A DNA stretch of 64,000 nt from Alteriqipengyuania lutimaris (GCF_003363135.1 NZ_QRBB01000001.1:1-64000); one strand, 5' to 3'; positions 28,479 to 38,251 are shown, counted from the stretch's first letter. The notes: generated from the letters alone by a model not told the origin. Numbers and translations are program-made.

Positions 28479-30565
28479 ATCCGGTCGGCCTGCGCCACGG
28501 CATCGCTGGCCCGCAATGCGCTCAAGATCCGCGTCAGGTGCGCAAGGTCCTGCACCTCCACGTCGATCTCATAGGTGGCAAAGGGGTTTTCGACCCGGAC
28601 CTGCTGCAGGCTGCGCACGTCGGCATTGTTGCGCGCCACGATATTGGTCATTTCGGCGATCGTCCCGCGCCGGTCGTAAAGTGTCACGACGAGCCGGCCG
28701 GTCGCCACACCCGAACGGTTGCCCCAGTCGAGATCGAGCCAGTCACGGTCGATCCCGCTCGCCAGGCTGAGGCACTGGATATTGTGGACCTCCACGCTCT
28801 CTCCCTTGCGCCGCAGGCCCACGATCCGGTCGCCCGGCACCGGGTGGCAGCATTCGGCGAGCGTATAGGCGTTGCCCGGCTTGAGGCCGCGGATGGAGAT
28901 CGCCTCCTTGCTGCGGCGCGACCATTCCTCGTCCACCTCCAGCCCGGCGGTGCTGCCCGGCACCAGCGCTTCCATCACCTCCTGATCGGAGATCTGCGCC
29001 GCGCCGATCGCGTACATCAGATCTTCCTCTTCATCCATCTCGAGGCGCTTGAGCGCCTCGCGCAAAGCCTTCTTGCCGACCTTGGCGGGCGTGCGCGCGG
29101 CGATCTGATCGTACAGCTTGGCGCCCAGTTCGGCGACCTCCTCGCGCTCCTTGTTGCGCACCGCCCGGCGGATCGCGGCGCGCGCCTTACCGGTGACGAC
29201 GAAGCCGAGCCACGATAGCTGCGGCTCTCCCTCGCTGCCCTTGATGATCTCGACCACGTCCCCGTTCGAAAGCGGAGTGCGCAGCGGCATGTGGCGCCCG
29301 TTGATCTTCGCACCGATGGTCTGCGCGCCCAGATCGGTATGGACCGCGAAGGCGAAGTCGACGGGCGTCGCCCCCTTGGGAAGCTGGAACAGTGCACCTT
29401 TGGGCGTGAAGGCGAAGATACGATCCTGATAGATCGCGAGCCGCGTGTGTTCGAGCAGTTCGTCGGGATCGTGGCTGGCATCGACGATCTCGATCAGATC
29501 GCGCAGCCAGCCGACCTGCCCATCCGGCCGGTCGTGCTGCTTGTAGGCCCAGTGCGCGGCGAGCCCGAATTCGTTGGTCCGGTGCATCTCGTGCGTGCGG
29601 ATCTGCACCTCCACCCGCATCGAGTTCTCGTAGATCAGCGACGTGTGAAGGCTGCGGTAGCCATTGCTCTTCGGGGTGGAGAGGTAATCCTTGAACTTGC
29701 CGGGAATGAACTGCCACACGGTGTGCAGCACCCCCATGGCGCGATAGCAGTCCTCGATACTGTCGGTGATGACGCGAAAGGCGAAGATATCGGTCACCTG
29801 ATCGAAGGGAAGATGGCGTTCGGCCATCTTCTTCCAGATCGAATAGGGGTGCTTCTCGCGCCCCGACACCTCGACGCTCAAGCCCGCCTCGGCCAGTGCC
29901 TGCTTGATCGCGAGCGCGACCGCATCCACCTGCCCGGTGTCCTGGCTGCGAATTTCGGCGAGTCGACCGGTGATGGTGGCGAATGCCTCCGGCTCCAGCT
30001 GCTCGAACGCCAGTGCCTGCATTTCGCGCATGTACTCGTACATGCCCACCCGCTCTGCCAGCGGCGCGTAGATATCCATCGTCTCGCGCGCGATCCGGCG
30101 ACGCTTGTCCTCGCTCTTGATGAAATGGAGCGTGCGCATGTTGTGCAACCGGTCGCCCAGCTTGACCAGCAGCACGCGGATATCCTCGCTCATGGCGAGC
30201 AGGAACTTGCGCAGGTTTTCCGCCGCGCGTTCGTTTTCCGGCAGCTGCTCGATCTTGGACAGCTTGGTCACGCCATCGACCAGCCGTGCGATCTCGGGTC
30301 CGAAATTGGCCTCGATATCTTCGATCGTGGCAAGCGTATCCTCGACCGTGTCGTGCAGCAGTGCGGTGGCGATGGTCTGCTGATCCAGCCGCAAATCGGT
30401 CATCAGCCCGGCCACCTCGACCGGGTGGCTGAAATAGGGATCGCCGCTGGCGCGCTTTTGCGTGCCGTGCTTCTGCACGGTATAGACATAGGCGTGATTG
30501 AGCATCGCCTCGTCGGCGTCCGGGTCGTACGCCTTGACCCGCTCTACCAGTTCATATTGTCTCAG
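28475..30565 (-). CDS. rsh: Bifunctional (p)ppGpp synthetase/hydrolase (RelA/SpoT homolog)
   Basis: The 696-residue protein has an HD hydrolase domain (YFSHPVEVAGLMTDLRLDQQ and ALLHDTVEDTLATIEDIEA, giving H and HD), a synthetase domain (FAFRVITDSIEDCYRAMGVL), a TGS domain (FTPKGALFQLPKGATPVDFA) and a C-terminal ACT domain (VENPFATYEIDVEVQDLAHL). The HD motif is intact, so both activities are expected. ATG 30,565 (MLRQYELVERV) is chosen over the earlier frame start at 30,607. It converges on the GNAT gene and shares its stop. It controls the stringent response in the cytoplasm; rpoZ, its usual partner in relatives, is not next to it. Confidence 0.95.
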   Translation of the reverse strand: MRQYELVERVKAYDPDADEAMLNHAYVYTVQKHGTQKRASGDPYFSHPVEVAGLMTDLRLDQQTIATALLHDTVEDTLATIEDIEANFGPEIARLVDGVTKLSKIEQLPENERAAENLRKFLLAMSEDIRVLLVKLGDRLHNMRTLHFIKSEDKRRRIARETMDIYAPLAERVGMYEYMREMQALAFEQLEPEAFATITGRLAEIRSQDTGQVDAVALAIKQALAEAGLSVEVSGREKHPYSIWKKMAERHLPFDQVTDIFAFRVITDSIEDCYRAMGVLHTVWQFIPGKFKDYLSTPKSNGYRSLHTSLIYENSMRVEVQIRTHEMHRTNEFGLAAHWAYKQHDRPDGQVGWLRDLIEIVDASHDPDELLEHTRLAIYQDRIFAFTPKGALFQLPKGATPVDFAFAVHTDLGAQTIGAKINGRHMPLRTPLSNGDVVEIIKGSEGEPQLSWLGFVVTGKARAAIRRAVRNKEREEVAELGAKLYDQIAARTPAKVGKKALREALKRLEMDEEEDLMYAIGAAQISDQEVMEALVPGSTAGLEVDEEWSRRSKEAISIRGLKPGNAYTLAECCHPVPGDRIVGLRRKGESVEVHNIQCLSLASGIDRDWLDLDWGNRSGVATGRLVVTLYDRRGTIAEMTNIVARNNADVRSLQQVRVENPFATYEIDVEVQDLAHLTRILSALRASDAVAQADRI

Positions 30566-30754
30566 CATCGCAATCTCACGATGTGGAGCAACGGTCTTGC
30601 ATTGCAACGGGAAATTGCCGTTTTGGGCAGGCCGACCAAGCTATTTGTCTTTCGATTTGCGGGCAAGCGCCCTTCCCCATCGACTGCGATACGCCACCCG
30701 CGACAAGATCGCGCATCCCGGCGACGCAGCCTGCCCTCATGCGATGTCTCCGGG

Positions 30755-32674
30755 CTAGTCGCTTTCTGCCAGTAGTCGGTCCACGCCGCCGCGCGTGACC
30801 GCGTGATAGCCGTCGCGCGTCTCGGCGTAGATGCGTTTCGCGATCGGCTGGCCCCAGTCGCCTTGCTCCAACAGCACTGCGAAGAGCGGGCGCACGAACT
30901 TGGCGCGGCCGATCTCGGCTAGGAACGTCTCGGCCTGCGGCACCGCCGGATCGTAGCGATTGGCCAGCGCCAGCTCGAGCCACAGGAACAGCACTTCGTT
31001 GTTGCCCGTCGCCGACAGGCCCAGCGCCTCGTTCAGCGCCGCGAGCTGCGCGGCGGTCCGTTTCTTCGGGATATTATCGAGAAAGCGCATCTGCTCGGCG
31101 GCGGTCCAGCCGTTCCAGCCGCTGGGGATCGTGCCGTTTGCCGCATAGGCCTGCACCGCCGCGTCGACCGTGGCGAAAGCCTGCGGGTCGGGCCGCGCGA
31201 CATTGCCCGGCAAACCAGGTTCGAAGATCCATTCGCGCAGCATGAGCCGGTCGGCCTCGGCGGGCGAGCGGACGAGGTTCTGCTGCATGTCCTCCAGCAG
31301 CAGGCGGCTCGTCGCAGGCTCGAACGCGTGATTGTCGAACCACTGCTGCAGCCAGGCATCGAACCGCTCGCGCCCCACGATCCGTTCGACCGTACGCATG
31401 AAGAAATGCCCCTTGTCGTAGGCGATGGCGCTGCCGATCAGCTCGCCCTCGCCATCATTGTGGAGCGCGGTGCCCGGCGCATCCTCGCCCACCTCGGCCA
31501 GCGTTTCCTTGATATTGGCAAAGGAGAGCGCGGCTTCCTGTTCGGCGCGCTGCTTGCCGTAGACTTCCTCGACGATGCGATTCTCGAAATAGGAGGTCAC
31601 GCCCTCGTTGAGCCAGCCGTCGCCCCACACCGCATTGGTGACGAGATTGCCCGACCAGCTGTGCGCCAACTCGTGCGCGACGAGGCCGTTGTTCGAACGG
31701 TCGCCGGCGATGAAGGTCGGCGTCAGGAAGGTCATCACCGGGTTTTCCATGCCGCCGTAAGGGAAGGCGGGCGGCAGCACGATCATGTCGTAACGGCCCC
31801 AGCGATAATCGCCGTAGAGCTCCTCGGCGGCGGCGATCAGTTCTTCGGTATCGGCGACTTCGTTATAGGCGCGGTCGAGCACGGACGGTTCGGCCCACAC
31901 GCCGCTGCGCGGGCCGGTCGCGCGGAAGTCGATATCGCCCGCAGCGATCGCGATCAGGTAGGGGGGCACGGGCTTGTCCATCACGAAGCGGAAGGCGCGG
32001 CGGCCCCTCCCATTTTCATCTGGGCCAAGGTCCTCGGGTTCGCCCTGACGCACGCCGCTCATCACGACATCCAGCGGCTTCGGCGCGGTGATCCGCGCTT
32101 CCCACGTCTGGCGGATGCCGGGGCTGTCCTGCGTCGGGATCCACGTCCGGTTGAGGATCGCCTGACCCTGGCTGAAGAGGTAAGGATACTCCCCTCCGGC
32201 GGTCTGTTCGGGCGACAGCCATTGCAGTGCGGCCGCATCCTCCGGCGACTGGTAGGCGATGACGATTTCCTCGGCTCCGTCGAGCATGATCGTCAGCGGA
32301 GCTCCCTTGCCCCCCTCTTCCACCATCTCCCCGATGTCGTACTCGAGGCTGCGCCCCGCGCCGTCGGTGATCGAGCGTATGGCGAGACCGTTGGTGTCGA
32401 GCACGATCCTCTCGGCCCCGGGTTGTGCGAGAATGTCGAGCGTGGCGGTGCCGCCGACCCGCTGGGACGCGAAATCGAGATCGAGGTCGAGATCGACATG
32501 GGTCACCCGCGCGACCTGCGGCTGGGCATAGGTCAGATTATCGACGGCATCGGGCGTGGTCAGGATCGGGGAAACCATCGCATCGCTCGCCGTCACTGCG
32601 AGATCATCGGCGCCGACGGTTGTACAGGCGGAAGCCAGTACGGCCAGGGCGGCAAGGGTGGCGGCACGATACAT
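30755..32674 (-). CDS. M1 family aminopeptidase, lipoprotein
   Basis: The 639-residue protein begins MYRAATLAALAVLASAC, a lipobox (L-A-S-A-C), so it should be an outer or inner membrane lipoprotein. The gluzincin core is complete: a GGMENP substrate motif (in place of GAMEN), the zinc site VAHELAHSWSGN, and the downstream glutamate in GWLNEGVTSYFE. ATG 32,674 is taken instead of the upstream frame start because of the lipobox. The M1 C-terminal helical part is present to the stop at 30,755. A general peptide-scavenging role is likely. Confidence 0.93.
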   Translation of the reverse strand: MYRAATLAALAVLASACTTVGADDLAVTASDAMVSPILTTPDAVDNLTYAQPQVARVTHVDLDLDLDFASQRVGGTATLDILAQPGAERIVLDTNGLAIRSITDGAGRSLEYDIGEMVEEGGKGAPLTIMLDGAEEIVIAYQSPEDAAALQWLSPEQTAGGEYPYLFSQGQAILNRTWIPTQDSPGIRQTWEARITAPKPLDVVMSGVRQGEPEDLGPDENGRGRRAFRFVMDKPVPPYLIAIAAGDIDFRATGPRSGVWAEPSVLDRAYNEVADTEELIAAAEELYGDYRWGRYDMIVLPPAFPYGGMENPVMTFLTPTFIAGDRSNNGLVAHELAHSWSGNLVTNAVWGDGWLNEGVTSYFENRIVEEVYGKQRAEQEAALSFANIKETLAEVGEDAPGTALHNDGEGELIGSAIAYDKGHFFMRTVERIVGRERFDAWLQQWFDNHAFEPATSRLLLEDMQQNLVRSPAEADRLMLREWIFEPGLPGNVARPDPQAFATVDAAVQAYAANGTIPSGWNGWTAAEQMRFLDNIPKKRTAAQLAALNEALGLSATGNNEVLFLWLELALANRYDPAVPQAETFLAEIGRAKFVRPLFAVLLEQGDWGQPIAKRIYAETRDGYHAVTRGGVDRLLAESD

Positions 32675-32838
32675 CTGCGTCTCCGGAAACGGGTTCGGTC
32701 TGTTCAGGCCCTTCGGACACGCGCCGATGCAGGTCAACCGCCGCGCACGGGGCGCGGCGATCCTCACCGCGCGCCGGGACTGGCAAATCTCGGATCAGTG
32801 TGCGATGGGAACGTTCACATAAGAGGGAGAGAAAATCT

Positions 32839-33723
32839 ATGATCCGCACCAAGCTGACCGCCTCGGCGCTCGCCGCCTGCATGGCCTGCCTTGCCGTATC
32901 GCCCGCGACCGCGCACGAACCGGCCGATCGCACGCTGCTCTGGGCCGACGAATTCAACGAGGACGCGCTCGACCGCGACAACTGGATCGTCGTCGGCACC
33001 GATTTCTGGGTCAACAACGAACAGCAGGCCTATGTCGATATGCCCGAGGTGCTGTCGATCGTCGACGATGCCGAGGGTGCGGATGGCGGCGCGCTGATGC
33101 TGCGTCCGGTGTACAAGCCCGGCGTCGATCCGCATCCCGAGCGGCAGGCCGATTTCCTGTCCGGCCGGATCGAGAGCCAGGGCAAGTTCGATTTCACCTA
33201 TGGCCGTGCCGAAGCGCGCATCAGGATGCCCGACGCGGTCGGTGTCTGGCCCGCGTTCTGGGCGCTCGGCAACGGACAATGGCCCGAAACGGGCGAGATC
33301 GACATTATGGAATATGTCGGTGAGAAGGACTGGGTGGGCGTCGCGCTGCACGGTCCCGGCTATTCGGGCGAGACCCCGCTGGTGAACAAGTACTACTTCC
33401 CGGAAGGCGAGGACGTGACCGACTGGCACGTCTACGCGGTCGAGTGGGAAGAGGACCAGATGCTGTTCCAGATCGACGGCCGCACGATCTACCGCGTGAC
33501 CCGCCCGATGGTCGAAAATTACGGCGACTGGCGTTTCGACAATCCGAAATACCTGATCCTCAATTTCGCGATGGGCGGCGCCTATCCCTTCAAGACCAAC
33601 CGGATCGAAGAGCCCTACAATGGCGTGCCGCAGTCCACGGTCGACATGGTGAAGGCTGACGAAGTCGCGATGCTGGTCGACTGGGTGCGGGTCTACGCGC
33701 CGGAAGATCCTGTTGCAGAGTGA
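32839..33723 (+). CDS. Glycoside hydrolase family 16 (laminarinase-like)
   Basis: The 294-residue protein carries a signal peptide MIRTKLTASALAACMACLAV with cleavage near PATA-HEP. The GH16 active site is complete in GEIDIMEYVG (E-x-D-x-x-E). WPAFWALG and HVYAVEWEEDQMLFQIDG are further family landmarks. ATG 32,839 has AGAGGGAGAG upstream. The frame continues open far upstream, but that part is antisense to the aminopeptidase gene. Likely cleaves beta-1,3 (or mixed) glucans such as marine laminarin; the exact specificity is not readable. Confidence 0.94.
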   Translation: MIRTKLTASALAACMACLAVSPATAHEPADRTLLWADEFNEDALDRDNWIVVGTDFWVNNEQQAYVDMPEVLSIVDDAEGADGGALMLRPVYKPGVDPHPERQADFLSGRIESQGKFDFTYGRAEARIRMPDAVGVWPAFWALGNGQWPETGEIDIMEYVGEKDWVGVALHGPGYSGETPLVNKYYFPEGEDVTDWHVYAVEWEEDQMLFQIDGRTIYRVTRPMVENYGDWRFDNPKYLILNFAMGGAYPFKTNRIEEPYNGVPQSTVDMVKADEVAMLVDWVRVYAPEDPVAE

Positions 33724-34578
33724 TCAGTTCCATTCGGCCTGCGGCGGCAGGCTCATCAGGATCGCATCGACGTTGCCGCCGGTCTTGAGGCCGAACAATG
33801 TCCCCCGGTCGTAGACGAGGTTGAACTCGGCATAGCGCCCGCGCCATTCGAGCTGCGTGCGCTTGTCGGCCTCGGTCCACTCGGCCTCCATCCGGCGGCG
33901 GACCAGCTTCGGGAATATCTCGAGGAAGGTCCGCCCGACATCCTTCGTGAAGTCGAGATTGCGCGCGAACCCTGCCGCGTTGTCGCACTCGAGGTGGTCG
34001 TAAAAGATTCCGCCCACCCCGCGATGCACGCCGCGATGGGGGATGTAGAAATAGTCGTCCGCCCATTTGCTGAAACGCTCGTAATAGGTCGGGTTGTGCT
34101 TGGCGCAGGCGGCGCGGAAGGCGGCGTGGAAATCCTGCGTGTCATCCTCGTAGGGGATCGGTGGATTGAGGTCCGCCCCGCCGCCGAACCACGCCTTGCC
34201 GGTGACGAGGAAGCGCGTGTTCATGTGCACCGCAGGCACGTGCGGATTGGCCATGTGCGCGACCAGGCTGATGCCGGTGGCGCTGAAACTGGGATCGTCC
34301 TCAGCCCCGTTGATCGTCTTGGCGAATTCGGGCGCGAAGGTGCCGTGGACGGTAGAGACGTTGACGCCGACCTTCTCGAACACCTTGCCCTTCATCAGGC
34401 CCTGCACCCCGCCGCCGGGATTGTCGTTGCCTTCCTCCTCGCGATCCCAGGGAGTGTAGGCGAAGGCCGCGTCCGAGCCCGCCTCGCGCTCGATCGCTTC
34501 GAATTCGGCACAGATCTGGTCGCGCAGCGACTCGAACCAGGTGCGTGCTTCTTGCGTTTGGGCTGACCGGTCAGGCAT
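33724..34578 (-). CDS. hemF: Oxygen-dependent coproporphyrinogen III oxidase
   Basis: The 284-residue protein has the HemF landmarks NPHVPAVHMNTRFLVT, AWFGGGADLNP, YFYIPHRG and VYDRGTLFGLKTGG. It converts coproporphyrinogen III to protoporphyrinogen IX with oxygen in heme synthesis, as a cytoplasmic dimer. ATG 34,578 (MPDRSAQ) has GGGGAA just upstream; ATG 34,590 is the alternative. Its stop abuts the stop of the convergent GH16 gene (TGA/TGA). The open frame farther upstream is antisense to the next gene. Confidence 0.96.
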   Translation of the reverse strand: MPDRSAQTQEARTWFESLRDQICAEFEAIEREAGSDAAFAYTPWDREEEGNDNPGGGVQGLMKGKVFEKVGVNVSTVHGTFAPEFAKTINGAEDDPSFSATGISLVAHMANPHVPAVHMNTRFLVTGKAWFGGGADLNPPIPYEDDTQDFHAAFRAACAKHNPTYYERFSKWADDYFYIPHRGVHRGVGGIFYDHLECDNAAGFARNLDFTKDVGRTFLEIFPKLVRRRMEAEWTEADKRTQLEWRGRYAEFNLVYDRGTLFGLKTGGNVDAILMSLPPQAEWN

Positions 34579-34649
34579 TCGTTTCCCCATTAATCGCGGA
34601 GCGATGCAGCACCCTTGCCAAGCCTGCCGGGCTAGGGCAAGTGAACGCC

Positions 34650-35366
34650 ATGGTTCCCCTTTCGTTCGGCGATACGGAGCTGCGCCTACGCAGCGACCGT
34701 TCGGTCTATTGGCCGCAGCGCAAGACGCTGTTCGTCGCCGATCTGCACCTCGAAAAGGCGAGCTTTTACGCAAGCCACGGCCAGCCGCTGCCGCCCTACG
34801 ACAGCCGCGCCACGCTGGAACGCGTGGCCGAGGCGGTGGTGGAAACGCGTGCCGAACGGGTCGTCACACTGGGTGACAATTTCCACGATCCCGACGGGGC
34901 CGCGCGGCTCGAGCCGGTGGCGTGCGAGATGCTGCGCGCCCTGACCCGCCAGGTCGAATGGGTGTGGGTCACGGGCAACCACGACGGACCCGCCGATGCA
35001 GCGGGTGCAGCCGCCGAATGCGGCGGCGTGCTGGTGGAGGAACTGGAGACCGGCGGGATCGTCTGCCGGCACCAGGCCGTGCCGGGCGAGACCCGGGCCG
35101 AGCTTTCGGGCCACTGGCACCCCAAGCTCGACGTCGTGCTTCGCGGCCGCCGCATCCGCAGGCCCTGCGCAGTCGTCGCGCACCGCGAGGACGCGCCGCC
35201 GCGCATGGTCCTGCCCGCTTTCGGGACGCTGACCGGCGGAATGAACGCAGGCCACGAGGCGATTCGTAACAGCCTGGGTCCGGCCCATATGATCGAGGCC
35301 GTGTGCCCTGTGCGCGGGCAACTGGTGCGCTGGCCGCTGTGGCGGGCGCACAAGCGCGCCGCCTGA
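34650..35366 (+). CDS. pdeM: Ligase-associated DNA damage response endonuclease PdeM
   Basis: The 238-residue protein shows the calcineurin-like metallophosphoesterase motifs in order: ADLHLEKASFYA, VTLGDNFHDPD, WVTGNHDG and SGHWHPKLD. The specific DLHLEK and GDNFHDPDG wording matches the PdeM family, usually found next to a ligase and the Lhr helicase. Those partners are not here, so the gene is separated from its usual neighbours. ATG 34,650 chosen (MVPLSFGDTELRL); GTG 34,641 has a nearer AGGG. Divergent from hemF. Confidence 0.88.
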   Translation: MVPLSFGDTELRLRSDRSVYWPQRKTLFVADLHLEKASFYASHGQPLPPYDSRATLERVAEAVVETRAERVVTLGDNFHDPDGAARLEPVACEMLRALTRQVEWVWVTGNHDGPADAAGAAAECGGVLVEELETGGIVCRHQAVPGETRAELSGHWHPKLDVVLRGRRIRRPCAVVAHREDAPPRMVLPAFGTLTGGMNAGHEAIRNSLGPAHMIEAVCPVRGQLVRWPLWRAHKRAA

Positions 35367-35368
35367 GA

Positions 35369-35390
35369 GGGGCTTTGCGCCCCAATTCTT
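35369..35390 (+). terminator. Weak Rho-independent terminator after pdeM
   Basis: GGGGC at 35,369-35,373 and GCCCC at 35,379-35,383 form a 5-bp stem with a TTTGC loop, followed by AATTCTTT. Short and without a long T run, so only a possible terminator. Confidence 0.4.
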
Positions 35391-35476
35391 TGCGCCCGAC
35401 CTCACAGCCCCTTTCGCTTGCGCTCGAAAAGCCCTAAATACCAGCGCTCGACTACAACATTTCAGGAGACCTTCCC

Positions 35477-36019
35477 ATAGCACGTCCCCCCCGTCGTTCC
35501 CTTCAGCCGCCGATCAAGAGCGGCCCGCGCTACGACAATTTTATCCAGAGCCCCACGGTCCGCGTCATCGATGAGACCGGGGAGAACATCGGTGTCCTCA
35601 ACACGCGCGACGCTATCGAGCGCGCCGGCGAAGTCGGCCTGAACCTCGTCGAGGTCTCGCCCAACGCCGATCCCCCGGTGTGCAAGTTCCTGGATGTCGG
35701 CAAGCACCGCTACGAAGCGCAGAAGAAGGCGAACCTTGCGCGCAAGACGCAGAAGACGCAGGACATCAAGGAAGTCAAAATGCGTCCCAACATCGACACG
35801 CACGATTACGACGTGAAGATGCGCAACGTGAACAAGTTCATCGAAAACGGCGACAAGGTGAAGGTCACCCTGCGCTTCCGCGGGCGCGAGATGGCGCACC
35901 AGCAGATCGGCATGGACCTGCTGCGCCGCGTGCAGGAAGACGTGGAAGAAATCGCCAAGGTCGAAGCCTTCCCACGCCTCGAAGGCCGCCAGATGCTGAT
36001 GGTGCTTTCACCGAAATAA
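35477..36019 (+). CDS. infC: Translation initiation factor IF-3, starting at ATA
   Basis: The 180-residue protein aligns over its full length with IF3: an N-terminal domain (RPPRRSLQPPIKSGPRYNDF region, VRVIDETGENIGVLNTRDAI), the linker, and a C-terminal domain with DVGKHRYEAQKKANLARKTQ and KMRPNIDTHDYDVKMRNVNK. The only ATG frame (35,678) would remove the whole N-terminal domain. In frame upstream, ATA 35,477 lies 8 bases after AGGAG (35,464-35,468), and the next stop is TAA 35,435; an in-frame ATT at 35,459 lacks a ribosome binding site. IF3 genes in other bacteria often start at AUU so that IF3 limits its own translation; an ATA start here would serve the same purpose. Confidence 0.9.
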   Translation: MARPPRRSLQPPIKSGPRYDNFIQSPTVRVIDETGENIGVLNTRDAIERAGEVGLNLVEVSPNADPPVCKFLDVGKHRYEAQKKANLARKTQKTQDIKEVKMRPNIDTHDYDVKMRNVNKFIENGDKVKVTLRFRGREMAHQQIGMDLLRRVQEDVEEIAKVEAFPRLEGRQMLMVLSPK

Positions 36020-36132
36020 ACGGAAGATCGGCGCAGCTGCGGCCCCGCCGGACGATCCCACGGGGTCGTGCCCGGAGGGGGCAGCGCGCGAAGTTCAGGA
36101 ACCGGACGGTGGCTTCGCACGCTCTCGGGCAC

Positions 36133-36714
36133 ATGAAAAAAGCCACGATCGTCTCGCTCGTTTCCGCCGCTTCCTTGCTTGCCGCATGCTCGGCTCCGGC
36201 CGAGGACGCGGCGCAACCGGACGGCTCCGACACCATCGCAAAGGCGGAAGCAGAGGTCGCCCCGACGGGAACAGACACGCCGCCCGCGCAGGCCGCTATT
36301 CCCGACGTGGGCGATGGTGATCCCGACCTTATGCCCGCGCCATTGGCAGGCGACGCCGAAAGGGGCGAGGAGGGCGCGCGAAACGTGCTCCTGGCCTTCA
36401 TCCGTGCGATCGAGCTGAAGGAATTCGGCCAGGCGCACGAGATGATGCGCGGACAAGCACGTGACAGCGGCACGGCGGTGGATTTCGCGAGCCAGTTCAC
36501 GGACTTCGGCAAGATCACTGTCTCAGCGCCCGGCGGCAGGCTCGAAGGCGCAGCCGGAACCACCTACTATACCGCGCCGGCGACGATCACCGGAGGCAAT
36601 GGCCAGACGCTGTCGGGCGACATCGTGCTGAGCCGGGTGAACGACGTCCCCGGCGCCAGCGAGGACCAGCTTCGCTGGCGCGTCGCCCGCTTCGATATGG
36701 ACGGCACCGACTAA
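36133..36714 (+). CDS. Hypothetical lipoprotein
   Basis: The 193-residue protein has a lipoprotein signal (MKKATIVSLVSAASLLAAC, lipobox L-A-A-C), a Pro/Asp/Glu-rich linker (PTGTDTPPAQAAIPDVGDGD) and a small C-terminal domain (VLLAFIRAIELKEFGQAHEM, DIVLSRVNDVPG). It resembles uncharacterised lipoproteins with a 'FIRAIELKEFGQAHEMM' domain of unknown role. ATG 36,133 gives the lipobox at the right spacing. Follows infC by 113 bases. I do not recognise a function. Confidence 0.75.
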   Translation: MKKATIVSLVSAASLLAACSAPAEDAAQPDGSDTIAKAEAEVAPTGTDTPPAQAAIPDVGDGDPDLMPAPLAGDAERGEEGARNVLLAFIRAIELKEFGQAHEMMRGQARDSGTAVDFASQFTDFGKITVSAPGGRLEGAAGTTYYTAPATITGGNGQTLSGDIVLSRVNDVPGASEDQLRWRVARFDMDGTD

Positions 36715-36775
36715 ACTCGCTCCGCTCCCTTGCCCCCGTCGCCCCATCGCTTATCACGGGCGGTGGAGGGGGATC

Positions 36776-38185
36776 ATGGCAAGACTCATCGGGCTCGCGC
36801 TGGGCGCGCTGGCATTGCTTGCAGGAATATTCGCGCCGACGCCCGAGGGGTTGAGCCGCGAAGGCCTGATCGTTGCCGGGCTGGTCGTGCTGATGGCCGC
36901 CTGGTGGATCACCGAGGCGCTGCCACTGACGGCAACCGCGCTGATGCCGTTCCTCGTCCTGCCCTTTGCGGGCGTGATGGACGCGAGCGAGACCGCCAGC
37001 GCCTATTACTCGCCGATCCTGTTCCTGATCCTCGGCGGAGCCTTCATCGCGCTCGCGATCGAGCGGGTCGGGCTCCATCGGCGGCTCAGTCTCGGCATTC
37101 TGCGCCTCGCCGGGAAGGATGCAGGGCCGGGTCGCCTGCTGCTCGCCTTCATGGCGAGCGCGGCGATCCTCTCGATGATGATTTCCAACACCTCGACCGC
37201 CCTCATCATGATGCCGGTGGCGATTGCGGTGATCGCCGGCGCCGGTCTGGCCGAGGACGACACCGAAGGCCTGTCCGGCGCGCTGCCGATGGGGATCGCC
37301 TTCGCCTGCTCCATCGGCGGGCTCGGCACGCTGGTCGGATCGCCCACCAATGCAATCGCGGTCGGCCTGCTCGACCAGACGATCGGCGTGAAGATCAGCT
37401 TTGCGCAATGGGCGCTCTATGGCCTGCCGATCGTGATCATCGGCATCCCGGTAGCAGCGGCGATCATCGCGCGGGTGCAGAAGGTCGGTGTGCGCGGATT
37501 CGATAGCAGCGCCGCACGCGCGGCCATCCCGATAGAGCGCGCATGGAGCACGCCCGAAAGGCGCCTCGTGCCCCTCGTCGCCCTCACCTTCCTGCTCTGG
37601 ATGGGCCAGCCGCTGCTGGATCCGCTGCTGCCCGACGGATCGCTGACCGACGGCACGATCGCCATCGCCGCCAGCCTCGCGCTGTTCCTGCTACCCGACG
37701 GAACGGGCCGCGCGCTGCTCCAGTGGGAGGAGGCGAACCGGGCCCCCTGGGGGGTCATCATGATGTTCGGCGGGGGACTGGCTCTCGCGGCGGGCATGAC
37801 CGCGAGTGGCCTCGCCGAATGGCTCGGCGACGCGCTGCTGCCGCTCTCCAACGTGCCGCTGCTGCTGGTCGCCTTCGCGGTGGTGGCGATGGTCATCCTG
37901 ATCACCGAGTTCGCGAGCAACGTCGCCACCGCATCGGCCATCGTGCCCGTCGTCGCGAGCCTGATCGTCGCGCTGGGTGCGCAGCCCGAACTGCTGGCCC
38001 TGCCCGTGGCGCTCGCAGCGAGCTGGGGTTTCATGCTGCCGGCGGGCACCGGCCCCAACGCCATCGCATGGTCGACCGGGCGGATCAGGATCGGCCGCAT
38101 GGTCACTGCCGGGCTGATGCTCGACCTGATCGGGATTTTCCTGATCGTGGGAATCGTGTGGGCCGTCGGCGCGATCGGGGCCTGA
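36776..38185 (+). CDS. SLC13/DASS family anion transporter
   Basis: The 469-residue membrane protein has about eleven hydrophobic segments and both SNT motifs of the divalent anion:Na+ symporter family: SNTSTALIMMPVAIAVI (about residue 140) and FASNVATASAIVPVVASL (about residue 380). The first loop GALPMGIAFACSIGGLGTLV is also typical. It should import a dicarboxylate, sulfate or similar anion with sodium. No neighbouring gene specifies the substrate. Confidence 0.9.
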   Translation: MARLIGLALGALALLAGIFAPTPEGLSREGLIVAGLVVLMAAWWITEALPLTATALMPFLVLPFAGVMDASETASAYYSPILFLILGGAFIALAIERVGLHRRLSLGILRLAGKDAGPGRLLLAFMASAAILSMMISNTSTALIMMPVAIAVIAGAGLAEDDTEGLSGALPMGIAFACSIGGLGTLVGSPTNAIAVGLLDQTIGVKISFAQWALYGLPIVIIGIPVAAAIIARVQKVGVRGFDSSAARAAIPIERAWSTPERRLVPLVALTFLLWMGQPLLDPLLPDGSLTDGTIAIAASLALFLLPDGTGRALLQWEEANRAPWGVIMMFGGGLALAAGMTASGLAEWLGDALLPLSNVPLLLVAFAVVAMVILITEFASNVATASAIVPVVASLIVALGAQPELLALPVALAASWGFMLPAGTGPNAIAWSTGRIRIGRMVTAGLMLDLIGIFLIVGIVWAVGAIGA

Positions 38186-38251
38186 GCATATTGATCGTGG
38201 AAACCCGCGCCGCTAGTCGCGCGTTCGACAATCGGCAGCCGGTGGAGATGC

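Noticed and set aside
30566..30754. Possible rpoZ between the aminopeptidase and rsh genes
   Set aside because: No omega-like sequence in any frame; only antisense-type open frames.
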